A program made the translations under genes and the position numbers. A stretch of 64,000 nt of DNA, taken from NCBI RefSeq assembly GCF_019175385.1, contig NC_083339.1:49342282-49406281 (forward strand), written 5' to 3'. Numbering within the stretch: position 1 is the stretch's first letter; each line of letters opens with the position of its first letter. This DNA is from Lycium barbarum. Taxonomy: Eukaryota; Streptophyta; Magnoliopsida; Solanales; Solanaceae. Under the pieces are notes generated by a model that ran no database searches, was not told the origin of the DNA, and saw only the letters and a program-made list of their open reading frames with translations. Of the stretch, positions 21,949 through 33,711 are shown piece by piece.

Positions 21949-23503
21949 AACCCTCTTACAAAAGATAGTTTTTGAAAGTTTAGAGTTTTGGAAAAAAAAA
22001 AAGAGTTTCCAGAAGTCAGAAAATTGGAAAAAATAAACGAAGGCTAGAAACTTCGAATTTCAAGCCTCTTAAGTATAAATTTTTTAAGACCTCCTCTAGT
22101 TAGAGGTTTTTCCGAGTTTTTAAAAAATTTATTTTCCCTTTTGTTTTAGAGTCTGTGTGGCTGAGTGTGGTCTTGCAGCACAAAGGGCTTTCAATTCGAT
22201 TTTTGACCAAGGCTGCACTTTTAAAAGGTAACATTCTATCATTTTTCTTTACTAATTTTGTTATTGTTTAGGAGTTGGTTTATGTGATAGTAGCCTGTTT
22301 GGTGATTAGTTTGTTGTTGGATTATTTTTGGTCTAACTAAGTGACAATGTGTTGCTCGGGTAATGTTTAAGTTTCATTAGTTTGTTTGGATGTGGAGATT
22401 AGTTCCCTTATTTTCAAAGTACACGTTTAACATTAGTATACAGTTGTTGATATGGACTGGATATACAAGTTTTAGATAATGTGTTCATGTTGTGCCATAG
22501 ATATGGATGAGTAGGTTGTTGTTAGATGATTGAAATTTCCTATTTGGCTGCTTCAAGCCTTAAATAAGACAAGAATAGGATTACATGATTCATAATAAGC
22601 AATTTAGTGAACCTTTAAATCTGTACTGATCTTATTTGACTGCAGTAGAATGCTAAAGTACTGTGATGATCTGTTTTAAATCATTTAAAGCATTTGCTCT
22701 TTCTTGGATGAGACTATGTCAAACTTGATTCTTCAACCTACTTTCATAGGTCTGTATGCTTTGTCTGTGTTAATTGGATAGTATGAATTATAATTAGGAT
22801 AAACAAAATAAAGGATCATAATTAAACTAAGGTAAGGTTTAAAGAATCTAGGCATACTTATAGGAGTCTTTGATGTGTTTAAGGCATTAGAGTGACGTCA
22901 AGAAGGGCCTGTTTGCATCTGAGTGGGTCTGAGTCTATATGAGTATGTTTGAATGTGTTTGGATTAGCCTAAAATAACTGTGAATAGTTGTTTGCTATAC
23001 ATTAAAGGTAATTTGAAACAACAACATTCTAGAATATGATATAGAAGTCTGAACATGAAATTTTTGGGATTCAGGTTCATTCATGTTGTAACGGGTTCTT
23101 AAATGGTTCATTAAAAGCTAATGAAGGTTCATGAAGTTGTATAAATCATCTAAAATGAAGCATAATACCTAGATGTCACTAGGATGATAGTGTGTCCTGT
23201 TTGTTTCATTTGAATAGAGTTCAGCCCTGATATTTATGTTATCAGACCTTCTCTTTTTATATCTGATTCATGCTTGAAATCTCAAAGAATCCTAAGGGGA
23301 TTAAAAAAGATAATTGAGTCCTGATGTGCTCTTGACTATTGAAGAATGATTAATCAATTGGTGAAAATTAGTTGTTTGAGTCTAAAGGTTGATGTTCAGT
23401 CTAAACTTAAGCTTTTTAAGTGATTAAATGCTCAAACCTTCTCAAGGTGTTAATGTTTAAAAAGGAATTCAAAATGATTTTACATAGTTGGAACCTAGGC
23501 TGA

Positions 23504-24848
23504 TGATGTGCCAGGAATTTTGGCACATCCAATGCTTTTTAACTCTAAGTTTTACTTGTTTTCGAGCAAATTTGTGTTAGTTTGATGTGTTTTGTGTGTT
23601 GTGCAGGTATTGTGAAGTTAGAATGCTCGGAAAGCGAAAAGACGAGGAAAATAGGCAATCTGTTCTGATAAGCATAAGGACGGACCGCAACATGCTCGAC
23701 GGTGTATCGAACTGCATCGTCAATAAGTTCCTACGAAGTAACAAATCATCAGAGCATCACAAGATCGTCGACTTGCACCGTCGACATGATCGACGGACCG
23801 TCGAAGTGCTTCGACGGTGGAGTTCCTGCAGAGTGAAAAAATCATACTTAGATCATCGATATGGTCGTCGAGCATGTCGACGACTGTCGAAGTGCAAAGA
23901 CGACCCGTCAAAGTGCAAGCTGAGCTGGAACAGGATTGGGATTGATTATTCCGAGTTTGACTTGTATAAATACCTATTTAGGTTTTATTTTTCAGACATC
24001 TGGAGTTTTAGACTTGGAGTAATTACTTTTAAGTTGTTATTGCTTTTGAATATTTCCAGACAACTACATTCATTACTTTCAAGTTTTATTCGTAAGTTCA
24101 ATACAATAATTCAATTATGCAATCTTCAATCTTTTATTGTTTTCTTGTTGCCATGAGTAGCTAAACACCTTTACTAAGGTCGTGAACCCAAGGATGGGTG
24201 TGTTGCGATTGGGGATCGTGAAATATATACGCATAATGGATTGTTAGGGTTTATTTGTTCTTCGTTTTCATCATATAGTTAGTGGTTGCAAACATTAGCT
24301 AACGCCATAAACTTTAGTTTATTTGGAAAAATAGCTAGGGTTAGGTAAGAACAAATAACAAGAACTCAGGGCTTTAAACCTTGTTTAATAAATTCACTTA
24401 GGAATAAGAGGAATTTACTTGGCATAATTAACCGTTCTTCATGCATACTTTCTTATCTATGGAAAAAGCATAGAAAGAAATAATCTTTTCTTATTGGGAA
24501 ATAGTTCAGATTCAAATAGATGTTAAGTGCATCCATACAAACAGTCCATTAGAAGTATATCAAGATCGATACTCATGATCATACACTTTATCTTACGAGG
24601 ACACAACCTTGGTTCTTTTTACCCATATATTTACAACTTTTAATTTTCAGTCACTTTAAATTAGTCCACAAACCAAATTAATATAAAACCCTTTTCTGGA
24701 ATACACCAGGGCCGCAAGATTAGTATAATACTTATTTAGTAAACTTTTCACACCATATTCTCAGTTGGATTCGACCCCAACCTCGTTGGGTTACTATATT
24801 TGACAACGTCCGCATTATACTATTAATAGGTGTAATTTGAGCGTATCA
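23504..24848 (+). repeat. Athila A 5' LTR
   Basis: Starts TGATGTGCC and ends GAGCGTATCA. A palindrome array (23678-23915) precedes the TATA box TATAAATA at 23965-23972. The open frame of 189 codons through it is not credited as a gene. Its last 50 bp (TTCGACCCCAACCTCGTTGG) are nearly the same as in element B, the most conserved part of these LTRs. Confidence 0.93.
23678..23915 (+). promoter_or_regulatory. TCGACGGWCCGTCGA-type palindrome array and TATA box, A 5' LTR
   Basis: Sites GACGGACCG (23682), CGACGGTG (23699), GTCGACTTGCACCGTCGAC (about 23767), CGACGGACCGTCGA (about 23791), TCGACGGTGG (about 23811) and several GTCGTCGA half-sites up to 23915 form a dense array. It ends 50 bp upstream of the TATA box. 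The copy in the 3' LTR is at 49501-49740. Confidence 0.65.
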
Positions 24849-24853
24849 AATTT

Positions 24854-24870
24854 TGGCACTATTGCCGGGG
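24854..24870 (+). other. Athila A primer binding site (Asp tRNA)
   Basis: TGGCACTATTGCCGGGG lies 5 bases after the 5' LTR. It matches the complement of the 3' end of plant Asp tRNA except at a few positions. Element B has the better preserved TGGTGCCGTTGCCGGGGA at the same place. Asp tRNA priming is typical of Athila. Confidence 0.85.
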
Positions 24871-24966
24871 AATACGGTTTTGAAATTACTAAATAGTGTT
24901 TACTTTTCTTAAAGTCATTGTCATATTCCAACACACCTTGTTTGCTACCTTGTAAACTAGGTGATC

Positions 24967-27402
24967 ATGGCCAAAAACGAACTTCCGATCTAGAATGTTT
25001 TTGCTGATGAACTAGAAGCAGATGAAGACTTTGCATCTACAATCATTCATCCGAGGGTGACTGCTACTACTATTAAGTTTGATAATTCCCTCTATCATAT
25101 GCTCAAACAAGAGGTATACTTTCGGAATGCAGTCGATGATGACCCTCACCAACACATAACAAACTTTCTGGATGTGTGGTTTCAGCATATCCAGCGGGGT
25201 GTGACTCAAGAAGCAGTTCGGCTGAAACTCTTCAAATATTCGTTAGCCGGAGAAGCAAGAAAATGGTTCACAAAGCTACCCCGAAACTCTATTGCTACAT
25301 GGGAAGAAATGGTCAGAGTGTTTATCAGAAAGTGGTATCCTCAGAGTAAAAGAGCTAAAATTCGTGATCAGATTTACGAGTTCAAACAACGTAATAGGGA
25401 ACAACTTTTTTCAAGCGTGGGAGAGGTACAAAGAATATTTAGATAGGAGTCCAAACCATGGTTTTCCAGATCAGTTTTTGAAGGAGACGTTCTATAGAGG
25501 GTTGGATCCTACGACCCAAGTGATAGCCAATAATGCTGCTAGCGGGTGTTTTATGAATAAGTCCTATGCTACTATTACTAATATACTTCATCGATTGACT
25601 ACACATAGCCAAGCCTGGCATTCAAGTAATTATGATGAGCTATCACTTGGAACACCGTTGATTCAAAATATTGTGAAAGACAGCCAAGAAACGCAGCAGA
25701 CGTTGGCACAATTGGCCACTAGTCTCTCTTTACTGACAAAGCGGCTTGATGAGAAAGAATCAAAGAAGGTGAATGTTTGTGAAGATATCTCAGGCATGCC
25801 ACCTGGAATGTACCAAGTCCAAAAGGGTCCATATCAAGAGGGCCCCCCTCAGCAAATTGAGGATGTTCAGTATGCAAATTACATAGCAAAGGGGGATATT
25901 CCAGGGCTAATTCAAAGATACTGGAGGCCCCAACAAGGACAGGGGTCATATAACCAAGGGAACAACAACAACAACAACTATGGTGGACCGAACCAAGGGA
26001 GATACAACAACAACAACGGTAATTTTGGGAACAGAAGTTCCAACCATTATATTCCACCAAAAGGGTTGTCTAATGATCAAGGGAGTTCGAGGTTAGAGTC
26101 AATGCTTGAAAAAGTGTTATCAAGTCAAACAAACACTGAAAAGACATTATCTGGGCTATCAGAGACAGTGGTCTCTCATTCAGCAGCTATTTAGAATCTT
26201 GAACAGCAGATGCCTGATCTTTCCAGAGAATAACATCCTGCTAGAAAAGGAGGGGTTCCTAGTGATACTATTCCAAACCCAAAGAATGGTGGGGGAGTAG
26301 AACGTACTTTTGCTATTAGCACGAGGAGTGGTAAAATACTTCAAGGTGCTGATAAGAAAGTGGTTGATCTATATCCTATTATTGAGGAAGAAGAGGTGCA
26401 TTCTGAAGTTCCTATTATTGACGAGGAAGTCTGTGGTGAAGAAAAAGTTGTTGATATTCCAAAAGTTGCTGCTGATACAGGGAAACACTCGATAAAAGGG
26501 GCTCTTCACCCTTTGACTCAGATGTACAAAGCAAAGCCTCCCTTTCCTCAGAGGTTGGCAAAGAAGAATGATGATGCTAAGTGTCTGAAGTTCTATGATC
26601 AGTTGAAGCAGTTAACATTGAATTTTTCATTCTTAGATGCTGTCAAAGAGATGCTTGGATTTGCTAAGTTTGTAAAATACCTGCTTATGAAGAAAAGGCC
26701 TGTTCAACATGAGACAGTGAATTTAACTCATCGTGTGAGTTCAATTATCGCTTCCACTACAGTTCAGAAGAAGGGAGATCCAGGGGAGTTTACCATTTCG
26801 TACAATATTGGGCTTCATGCATTCGACCGTGCTCTGTTTGATAATTGGGCGAGTATCAACTTGATGCCCCTTGCTATTTTCAAACAATCTAGATTGGGGA
26901 CTCCTAGACCGACTTCTATGCGATTACAGATGGCAGACAGATCTATCAAGAAGACAATTGGGGTTATAGATAATGTATTGGTGCAAGTGGGTAAGTTCAT
27001 GTTGCCTGCTGATTTCGTGATTCTGGATTATGTGATGGATAGAGATATTCCCGTCATCTTGGGAAGACCGTTCCTTGCTACGGGAAGAGCGCTTATGGAC
27101 TCTGAAAAGAATGAAATTAAGTTCCGAGTGAATGATGAAGAAGTGACTTTCCAAGAAAGCCAGGGGATGAAGTTTCCAAGCGCTTATGAGAGTATCTCGG
27201 TTATTGATTCGTTTGATGGGATTGATGATGCTATCGAACATAAAATGGAAGAAGAAAGTCAAGGAGAATCCCTCGCTGCAGTTCTGATAAACTTTGATGC
27301 TTGTGATATGGAGGGCTACGTGGAAACTATAAACACGCTTGAGGGTCTAGGTTTCTACACTTACCACCAAAGAAAGCTTGATCTTGATCTTGCAAATATA
27401 GT
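24967..27402 (+). pseudogene. Athila A Gag and aspartic protease, interrupted by element B
   Basis: The likely start is the ATG at 24967, but TAG follows at codon 9 (24991). 25057-25400 carries the Gag domain (LFKYSLAGEARKWFTKLP, WEEMVRVFIRKWYP). One extra T in a T-run near 25406 shifts the frame; Gag continues from there (QAWERYKEYLDRSPNHG, GLDPTTQVIANNAASG). An Asn/Gly-rich tail follows, then in-frame stops at 26192 and 26231. The protease block is FDNWASINLMPLAI near 26840, where B has DNGASINLMP, so the active-site Gly is Trp. DRDIPVILGRPFLATGRAL follows. The frame runs into the LTR of B at 27403. Gag forms the particle; the protease would process it. Confidence 0.9.
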
Positions 27403-28817
27403 TGATGTGGCGTGATTTTTACGCCAAAATCGATACTTTTTGGCTATAAGTTTTACTTGTTGTTAAGCAAGTCGATGTGATTTTACGTGTTTCTTAGTGT
27501 TTTTCAGGTAAAGGAACAGATTTGGCAAAATCGCAGTTGAAGTGCAGAACCAGGTCGTACATTGAGGTTTACGGCTCGTATTCTACAATACGGGCCGTAT
27601 TCCATGGTCGTATTAAAGGATTTCAGAAACAGAAAGTCAAGCTGAGAAGATGGTGAATTACGAGCTCAGTTTACGGACCGTATTTCAGTTTACGGTCCGT
27701 ATTCCATCACGTATTTAGTCATTCAAGCGTCTGGCAGAAAGTCTAAGATTAGCAAAGTGAAAGACGACCAAGAAGTTTACGGACCGTAAACCACTTTACG
27801 GTCCGTATTTTGGAAGGTTAAGTTCCACACAGCTGAGAAGACGACGAGGGCGTAAACCATTTTTACGGTCCGTAAAGTGATTTACGGACCATATTTCATC
27901 ATGACGGGACTGAAGTGCAAAATCTGTAACTTATGTAATTTCAAAACCTATAAATAGTCATTGTAGGGTTTTAATATTCAGCATTCATTATATTTTTGTC
28001 TCTTGACTTAGGATATTAATTCTCTCTAGTTTTTGAAGATTCAAACATCAATTCAAGTATTACGAATTCCTTTTTTATTCCAAAGTAAGCAATTATGAAT
28101 TCTTCAATTTCTTATTTCTTGTTCTTTGTCATGAGTAACTAAATTCCCTTACTAGGGTTGTGAACCCAATGATGGGTGTTTTGTGATTGGGTTGTGATTG
28201 ATATACAAATAATGTATTATTAGGGTTTAGTTATTCTTCATTCTTCATTCATAATTAATGGTTGCAAACATTGATTAAAGCCATAAACCCTAAATTTATT
28301 TGGAAAAATAATTAGGGTTGGTAAGAATAATTAACAAGAACTCAAAGCTTTAAACTTTGTTTAATAAATTCACTTAGGAATAAGAGGAATTTACTTGGCA
28401 TGATTAATCGTTCTTCATAATCACTTTCTTATATTTGGGAAAATCATAGAAAGATATAATCTTTATTTATTGGGAAATAGTAGAGATTCACATAGAGATT
28501 AAGTGCATTCATATAATGATCCATTACAAGTATATCAAGATCAATACCCATGATCATACACTCTATCTAACGGGGACACAACCTTAGTTTCTTTTACCAT
28601 AAATAGTCACCCAAGGAATAATTTAACAACTAGTCATAGAAAAACCAACTTTTACACAAATTCTCGGATTAAGACATTAGACCTAGAACTTAGCACCTAC
28701 GACTTTAGTAACCTTTTCACACCATATTCCCTGTGGGATTCGACCCCAACCTCGTTGGGTTACTATATTTGACAACTTCCGCGTTATACCATTAATAGGT
28801 GTAATTTGAGCGTATCA
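27403..28817 (+). repeat. Athila B 5' LTR
   Basis: Same length as the 3' copy. The palindrome array spans 27568-27895, with the TATA box TATAAATA at 27949-27956 and a presumed transcription start about 30 bp later. The final 100 bp (TTCGACCCCAACCTCGTTGG region) are shared with A. Confidence 0.95.
27568..27895 (+). promoter_or_regulatory. TTTACGGWCCGTAAA palindrome array and TATA box, B 5' LTR
   Basis: Eight sites, arranged as four close pairs: near 27568 and 27589, 27670 and 27689, 27776 and 27795, 27862 and 27880. Perfect forms include TTTACGGACCGTAAA (27776) and TTTACGGTCCGTAAA (27862). Within a pair, spacing between starts is 18-21 bp, about two helical turns. The array ends about 53 bp upstream of the TATA box. 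Confidence 0.7.
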
Positions 28818-28822
28818 AATTT

Positions 28823-28840
28823 TGGTGCCGTTGCCGGGGA
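28823..28840 (+). other. Athila B primer binding site (Asp tRNA)
   Basis: TGGTGCCGTTGCCGGGGA lies 5 bases after the LTR. Only one base departs from the complement of the plant Asp tRNA 3' end as I know it. Confidence 0.9.
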
Positions 28841-28937
28841 ATACGATTTTGAAATTACTAAATAGTGTTTGCTTTGATTAAAGTCTTTTGCTTATTCCAT
28901 CACACATTGTTTTCTACTCTGTGTAAACTAGGTGAAT

Positions 28938-29774
28938 ATGAATCAAAATCAGCAGAATCAGCGTGCTGGTAATCAGGTGAATCGGTTGAACAATCAGGCG
29001 AATGAATCTGATGATGAGAATATTTTTGCTGAACTTGTTCAAGAGGAGGACTATGCATATGCTATTGTTCAACCTCGAGTTGGAGCTGCTACAGTGAAAA
29101 TTGACTCATCTTTATACCAGCTGTTGAAACTTGAGGGATACTTTCGAAACTCTACCGAGAATGACCCCCAACGTCATTTGCAGAATTTTGTGGATGTGTG
29201 TGATAATCATATCCAGAAAAATGTTCCACAAGATGCTATTCGGTTGAGGTTATTCAAATATTCCTTAGATGGGGAGGCAAGAACATGGTTCGAGAAGCTG
29301 CCCCAAAATTCGATTACTTCATGGGCAGAAATGGTAGCTGTTTTTCTTACAAAGTGATACCCCCCTAGCAAGAAGGCTGAGATTCGCGACAAGATTTATG
29401 AATTCAATTAGCGACCGGGGGAACAACTATATGAAGCCTGGGAGAGGTTCAAAGAGTATTTGTAGAAGAGCCCGAATCATGGTTTTCCGGAAAATATATT
29501 GATGGAGAAGTTCTACATAGGGTTAGATCCAGTGACACAGTCAGTAGCTAACAATGCAGCTGATGGGTGTTTTATGAACAAGACCTTTCGACAAGTGACC
29601 ACCATATTTAACAAGCTGACAACTCATAATCAGGCTTGGCACTCAAACAATGCTGAAGTGGTACCATATGGTAGTGTTATGCTCCAGAATATAGTGAAGG
29701 AAAATCAGGATACCCAGCAAACATTGGCAGAGCTTGCAACAAATAATTTTCTTGCTGACGAAGAAGTTCGATGA
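28938..29774 (+). pseudogene. Athila B Gag, N-terminal part with three in-frame stops
   Basis: Starts at ATG 28938 (MNQNQQNQRAGNQ) shortly after the primer site. The Gag domain includes LFKYSLDGEARTWFEKLPQNSI. In-frame stops occur at TGA 29355 (where A has TGG, Trp), TAG 29409 and TAG 29463. The frame is otherwise kept (GLDPVTQSVANNAADGCFMN). A frameshift at about 29740-29755 moves coding sense to another frame. Gag is the structural protein of the particle. Confidence 0.88.
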
Positions 29775-31323
29775 ATCTCAGATAAAAAAAGTAACTGTTT
29801 GTGAGGATGATGTAGTTTTGCCAAAAAAGATGTACCATGCTCATGATGGTCCATTCCTTGATGGGCCACCCATGCAGGTTGAAGATGCCAATTATGTTAA
29901 TAACTCTCAAGGGGGTTATCAAAGACAAAATTACCAAGGTGGCTATCAAAATCAGAATCAATGGAGACCTCAGCAAGTTCAAGGTGCTTACAACAACTCT
30001 GGGAACTACAACAATAACTATAGTGGTGCGAACCAAGGGAGCTACAACAACAACAACAATTTTGGGAACAAGAGTTCCAATCCTTATATACCACCAAAAT
30101 GGCAGTCATCAGAGCAGGGTAGTTCGAAAGTTGAAGCAATGCTTGAGAAGATTCTGGCAAATCAATCTAAGTCTGAAAGGACTTTATCTGGGCTGACAGA
30201 AACAGTAGGTTCTCATACAGCGGCTATTCAGAAGCTTGAGTCGCAGATGAGGGATATTTCTAGAGAGCAGCACCCTCCTAAAAAGGGAGGACTTCCAAGT
30301 GACACTATTCAAAATCCCAAGAATGGGGGAGGCGGTATAGACCGTGCATTTGCCATCACTACTAGAAGTGGTAAAACAATACAGGGGGCTGCTGAGAAGG
30401 TGATTGATCTTGAGCCGATAGATGAAGAGAATGAGGTGCAGTCTGAAGCACCCATTATTGCTGATCAGATTCCTACTAACAAGAAGGATGCTGAGATTCC
30501 AGAGATGGCGAGGAAAGCTGATAACACAAGCAAGCAGGATGTAAAAGGGGCTCTCCGCCATTTGACACAGATTTTCAAATCTAAACCTCCTTTTCCTCAG
30601 AGGTTGGTAAAGAAGAATGAAGATGCTAAGTTTGAGAAGTTTTATTATCAGCTGAAGCAGTTATCTCTGAATTTTCCCTTCTTGGAAGCTGTCAAGAAGA
30701 TGCCCGGTTTTGCGAAATATTTGAAGGAGTTGCTGACTAAGAAGAAGATGGTTCAACATGAAACCGTGAGTTTGACTCACACTGTGAGTTCCATTATCTC
30801 AACCATAACTGTTCAGAAAAAGGGAGATCCTGAGGCGTTCACCATTCCTTGTTCTATTGGGCACCATGATTTTGCTCATGCATTGTGTGATAATGGGGCG
30901 AGTATAAATTTGATGCCCCTTGCTATATATAAGCAATCAGGTTTGGGGATGCCAAGGCCGACTACGATGAGGTTGCAGATGGCTGATAGGTCTATCAAAA
31001 GACCTGTTGGGGTGGTTGACGATGTAATTGTGCGGGTTGGTGAATTTTTGTTGCCCGTTGATTTTGTGATTCTTGACTGTGCTGTTGATCGGGACATTCC
31101 TATCATTCTGGGTAGACCTTTCCTTACTACAGGTAGGGCTTTGATGGATTCGGAGAAAAATGAAATCAAGTTCCGAGTCAACAATGAAGAAGTGACTTTT
31201 CAGGCTAGCAAAGGGATGAAGTTACCAAGTGCTTACGAGAGTATTTCGGTAATTGATTCATTCGATGTTGTTGATGAAGCGATGGAGTTCAAGATGGAAG
31301 AAGAGAGTTTGGTGAGGCTTTAG
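29750..31323 (+). CDS. Athila B Gag C-terminus and aspartic protease
   Basis: A long open frame of over 520 codons continues Gag after the frameshift. It has a Gln/Asn/Tyr-rich low-complexity stretch (about 29900-30080), a helical QSKSERTLSGLTETV segment and a Lys-rich linker. The protease follows: HALCDNGASINLMPLAIYKQ near 30890 (active-site DNGAS) and DRDIPIILGRPFLTTGRALMDS near 31090. The frame ends early at TAG 31321 owing to a single-base shift near 31304; sense resumes at 31310-31335 in another frame. The first Met in the frame (29734) lies before the shift and is not a natural start. Confidence 0.88.
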
Positions 31324-32714
31324 CTGGTATTCTGATGAATTTCGATGCTGAAGACATGGAAGGCTATGAGGAGACAGTTAACTCACTTGTTGGGTTGGGC
31401 TCATATACATACCACCCAAAGAAGCTGAGTCTTGATCTGGAAAATAGAACAACTCCTCCAGCAAAGCCTTCGATCATTGAGCCACCTAAGTTGGAGCTTA
31501 AGCAGCTCCCATCTCACCTGAAATATGAGTTCCTTGGTCCCGACAATACATTACCGGTGATTGTTTTAGCCTTATTAACTGAGGAGCAGAGTATGCAGCT
31601 TTTGAAGGTGTTGAGGGAGTATAGGCGTGCTATTGGTTGGACAATAGCATATATTCGAGGTATCCCATCTGGAATCTGTGAGCACAAAATTCAGTTGGAG
31701 GAGGGCAGCAAACCCAATGTAGAGCATCAGAGGCGACTAAACGAGAATATGCAAGAGGTAGTCAAGAAAAAGATCATCAAATGGCTAGATGCAGGTGTGG
31801 TTTTCCCGATTGCTGATAGTAAATGGGTGAGCCCGGTCCAATGTGTTCCTAAGAAGGGCGGTATCACTGTTGTGCCAAATGCCAAGAATGAGTTGATCCC
31901 GACCAGAACTGTCACCGGATGGAGAGTTTGCATGGATTACCGCAAGCTCAATACAGCCACTTGCAAGGACCACTTTCCTATGACCTTCATTGATCAGATG
32001 CTTGACAGGTTAGCAGGGCGTTCTTACTATTGTTTCCTCGATGGGTATTCGGGCTACAACCAGATCAACATTGCTCTGGAAGATCAGGAGAAGACCACTT
32101 TCACTTGTCCTTATGGGACATTTGCATTTAGCCGGATGCCTTTTGGGTTGTGTAATGCACCAGCCACCTTTCAGAGGTGCACGATGTCAATTTTCTCCGA
32201 CATGGTGGAGGATTTCTTGGAGGTGTTCATGGATGATTTTTCCGTGGTGGGTGACTCATTTGAAGATTGTCTTGGCCATCTGGGTCAAGTGCTGAAAAGG
32301 TGTGAGGAGACCAATCTGGTGCTGAATTGGGAGAAATGCCATTTTATGGTGAAGGAAGGAATCGTCCTCGGTCACAAAATCTCTGAAAAGGGGATCGAGG
32401 TCGATCAAGCAAAAATTGATGTGATTTCAAAGCTTCCTCCACCTATCTCAGTCAAAGGTGTCCGAGGTTTCTTGGGACATGCTGGGTTCTACAGGCGTTT
32501 CATCGAAGATTTCTCTAAAGTTGCAAATCCCTTGTGCAAGCTTCTTGAAAAAGAGGCTAAATTTGTGTTTGATGAAAAGTGCCAGAAGGCGTTTGAGGAA
32601 TTAAAAGAGCGTCTCACTACTGCTCCTATTATTGTTGCTCCTGACTGGTCCCTACCATTTGAACTGATGTGTGATGCTAGTGGTTTTGCAATAGGTCAAG
32701 CACTGCTAGCATAA
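31324..32714 (+). CDS. Athila B reverse transcriptase and start of RNase H
   Basis: Continues Pol after the frameshift; the first Met is at 31335. It has a [19 protein letters not shown] spacer, then [72 protein letters not shown] and the catalytic [12 protein letters not shown] near 32230. The thumb has [17 protein letters not shown]. RNase H starts with [11 protein letters not shown] near 32670. The frame then runs into an inverted-repeat insertion (32697-32724) that shifts it and gives stops at 32712. All RT motifs look intact. Confidence 0.93.
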
Positions 32715-32780
32715 TAGATCGGGTGCAGTGCTTGGGCAGAGGCACAATAAAATTATGCACCCGATCTATTATGCTAGCAG
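32697..32780. repeat. Inverted-repeat insertion in B RNase H
   Basis: A 28-nt segment (32697-32724) interrupts the RNase H sequence. With its neighbours it forms a perfect 25-bp inverted repeat: 32703-32727 is the reverse complement of 32756-32780. A second, 10-bp inverted pair CAAGCACTGC / GCAGTGCTTG lies at 32697-32706 and 32725-32734. The inserted length is not a multiple of three, so the frame shifts. Confidence 0.95.
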
Positions 32781-33711
32781 AACGCTGAATGCTGCACAGA
32801 TGAACTACACAGTGACGGAGCAAGAGCTGTTTGCCATTGTGTTTGCCTTCGAAGAATTTCGGGCCTACTTGTTGGGGTCCAAAGTTGTGGTGTATACTGA
32901 TCATGCATCCTTGAGATACCTCATGGCAAAGAAGGAAGCAAAGCCGTGACTGATTAGATGGGTGCTCTTGCTGCAAGAGGTTGACTTCGAGGTGAAGGAC
33001 CGAAAGGGCACTGAAAACCAGGTGGCTGACCATCTCTCTCAGCTTGAAGAAGCTGGGAGACCTTCTGATAAGCTTGATATCGATGATGCTTTTCCAGATG
33101 AAAGGGTGTTGGCAGTTTCGATGGAGGTAGCACCTTGGTATGCCGATATTGCCAATTATTTGGTGACAGGTATAGTTCCCGATGATATCAAAACTTATCA
33201 AAAGAAGAAATTCTTGCGGGATGCTCGGCAGTACTATTGGGACGAGCCTTATTTGTTCCGAACATGCGCTGATAACATTATTCGGCGTTGTGTTCCGGAA
33301 AGTGAAGTGATGGCAATTCTAAAGGCATGCCATGACTCTCCTGTTGGGGGTCATCATAGTGGAAACCGGACTGCAACCAAGGTACTTGAGTGCGGGTATT
33401 ACTGGCCGACTATTTTTCATGATGCTAATCTTTTGGTGCGGTCCTGTGATCAATGTCAAAGGCAAGGGAATATCGGCAGAAGGCAAGAGATGCCTATGAA
33501 TTTTGTTATGGAGGTGGAAGTGTTTGATGTCTGGGGGATTGACTTCATGGGACCTTTTGTGAGTTCTGGTGGAATGAAATACATCTTGGTAGCTGTGGAT
33601 TATGTGTCAAAATGGGTAGAAGCGGTGGCTTTACCCAATAATGAGGCCAAGAGTGTTATGGGTTCCTTAAGAAGAACATATTTACTCGTTTTGGTACTCC
33701 GAGGGCGATAA
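32725..33711 (+). pseudogene. Athila B RNase H and integrase, first part
   Basis: After the insertion, RNase H goes on with [37 protein letters not shown] and [14 protein letters not shown] at 32947 interrupts it where Arg is expected (CGA to TGA). The same phase continues with [13 protein letters not shown], which closes RNase H. Integrase starts with [19 protein letters not shown] and CDQCQRQG (zinc HHCC) and has GIDFMGPF (first catalytic Asp). A single-base shift near 33660 sends the frame to a stop at 33709; the rest of the core is in another frame. Confidence 0.9.

Larger units (their letters stand above)
20411..23503 (+). repeat. Probable LTR start and following non-coding DNA; host of Athila A
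   Basis: Sequence changes sharply at 20411 from gypsy Gag to TGTTGACACCTAATTTTTGACC, a start I associate with plant gypsy LTRs. About 1.5 kb downstream lies a strong TATA box in a perfect palindrome (21927-21948), then an R/U5-like stretch and a possible intron beginning GGTAACATTC near 22228. From about 22250 to 23503 there is AT-rich DNA with no ORF over 90 codons and no recognisable domain. The stretch resumes at 50673 after Athila A. I cannot place the right end of the LTR or find a second copy, so a solo LTR, a partial element or a non-coding derivative are all possible. Confidence 0.5.

Noticed and set aside
22228..23503. Possible host gene intron or exon in the stretch before Athila A
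   Set aside because: No exon with coding bias or recognisable protein; splice-like words alone are not enough.
23587..24156. Open frame of 189 codons in the Athila A 5' LTR, with a 154-codon partner at 49516-49980 in the 3' LTR
   Set aside because: It is present twice only because the LTR is. It reads through palindromes and the TATA region, has Arg-rich low-complexity peptide and differs in length between the copies.
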